DNA from: Halorarum salinum
Lineage (GTDB): Archaea; Halobacteriota; Halobacteria; Halobacteriales; Haloferacaceae
Length of the DNA: 64,000 nt
Direction of reading: 5' to 3'
Assembly: GCF_013402875.1 (NCBI RefSeq)
Contig: NZ_CP058579.1
Coordinates: 2,542,001-2,606,000, forward strand
Shown piece after piece: positions 63,955 through 64,000 of this stretch. The notes beneath the pieces were generated by a model. It saw nothing but the letters and a program-made list of their open reading frames with translations. It was not told the origin of the DNA and ran no database searches. Every line of letters begins with the position of its first letter. Position 1 is the stretch's first letter. The position numbers were made by a program, and so were the translations under genes.

Positions 63955-64000
63955 GGTCGGGCACTGGGAACGCGCGGGGAAAGTTCCTGCCCAAACCGGC

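Overview
The window comes from the chromosome of a halophilic archaeon (Halobacteria). The evidence is very high G+C with strong third-position GC bias and acidic proteins rich in Asp and Glu. Promoters are archaeal TATA type and many genes look leaderless, and secreted proteins carry twin-arginine/lipobox signals. There are an archaeal TBP, a FEN1 with a PCNA-binding tail and an XPB-type helicase, as well as families I know mainly from haloarchaea. I do not name a genus. Most of the window is ordinary core or near-core chromosome in short, tightly packed operons. I see no CRISPR array, no intact insertion sequence, no rRNA and no replication origin.

Layout. 0-2 kb: the end of a secreted metzincin-like protease (cut by the window edge), UPF0179 and a small conserved protein. 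2-9.8 kb: a translationally coupled operon of two different PrkA-type AAA+ kinases, a YeaH/YhbH (DUF444) protein and SpoVR. 10-12.6 kb: a regulator fusing an Lrp-type HTH to an RCK_C domain, a 48-residue zinc ribbon, and a convergent TrkH potassium transporter. 12.7-15.2 kb: tRNA-Glu(TTC), FEN1, a GNAT acetyltransferase and a methyltransferase. 15.2-21 kb: a looser region with a three-hairpin palindromic cluster, a BBE-type FAD oxidase, an MFS transporter and a lower-GC TRIC channel gene; the oxidase and TRIC stretches may be acquired. 21-24.7 kb: uridine kinase, an orphan LIV-type binding lipoprotein, an amidohydrolase and tRNA-Glu(CTC).

24.7-32 kb: a Cys-rich four-helix (Csp/DUF326-like) protein behind a PRC-barrel protein, a winged-helix regulator, a GAF-GAF-PAS histidine kinase without a response regulator, and two coupled lipoproteins. 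32-35.1 kb: an MBL hydrolase, then BioY-EcfA-EcfT biotin uptake headed by a perfect BirA-type operator. 35-40.6 kb: aldo/keto reductase, cold-shock protein, a PurD-like ATP-grasp protein, and a TetR-MATE efflux operon with an 18-bp perfect palindrome in its promoter. 41-43 kb: a tungsten-type aldehyde:ferredoxin oxidoreductase facing a MoaD-like sulfur carrier.

44.8-48.8 kb: a TBP gene with a doubled TATA element, an XPB-like helicase and a protein resembling the MgsA/RarA C-terminus. 49-54 kb: a MacB-like ABC exporter pair, a large membrane glycosyltransferase-like protein and a secreted protein. This block is bracketed by two copies of a 32-bp direct repeat, the second just before tRNA-Tyr. 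54.4-57.2 kb: a TIGR02587/TIGR02588 membrane pair and a long repetitive protein with a C-terminal PRC barrel. 57.6-60.5 kb: a second metzincin, a one-domain flavoprotein, an EamA transporter and an SRPBCC protein. 60.6-64 kb: class II fumarase, citrate synthase and an AsnC-type regulator with a C-terminal TRASH metal-binding domain.

The best candidates for something less described are the direct repeat pair at 48.8/54.0 kb, the doubled TATA of the TBP gene, the PRC-barrel modules with their partners, the paired unknown lipoproteins, and the two-kinase PrkA operon. The BirA and TetR operators are the clearest regulatory sites. Family names were assigned by reading motifs only; no database search was run.
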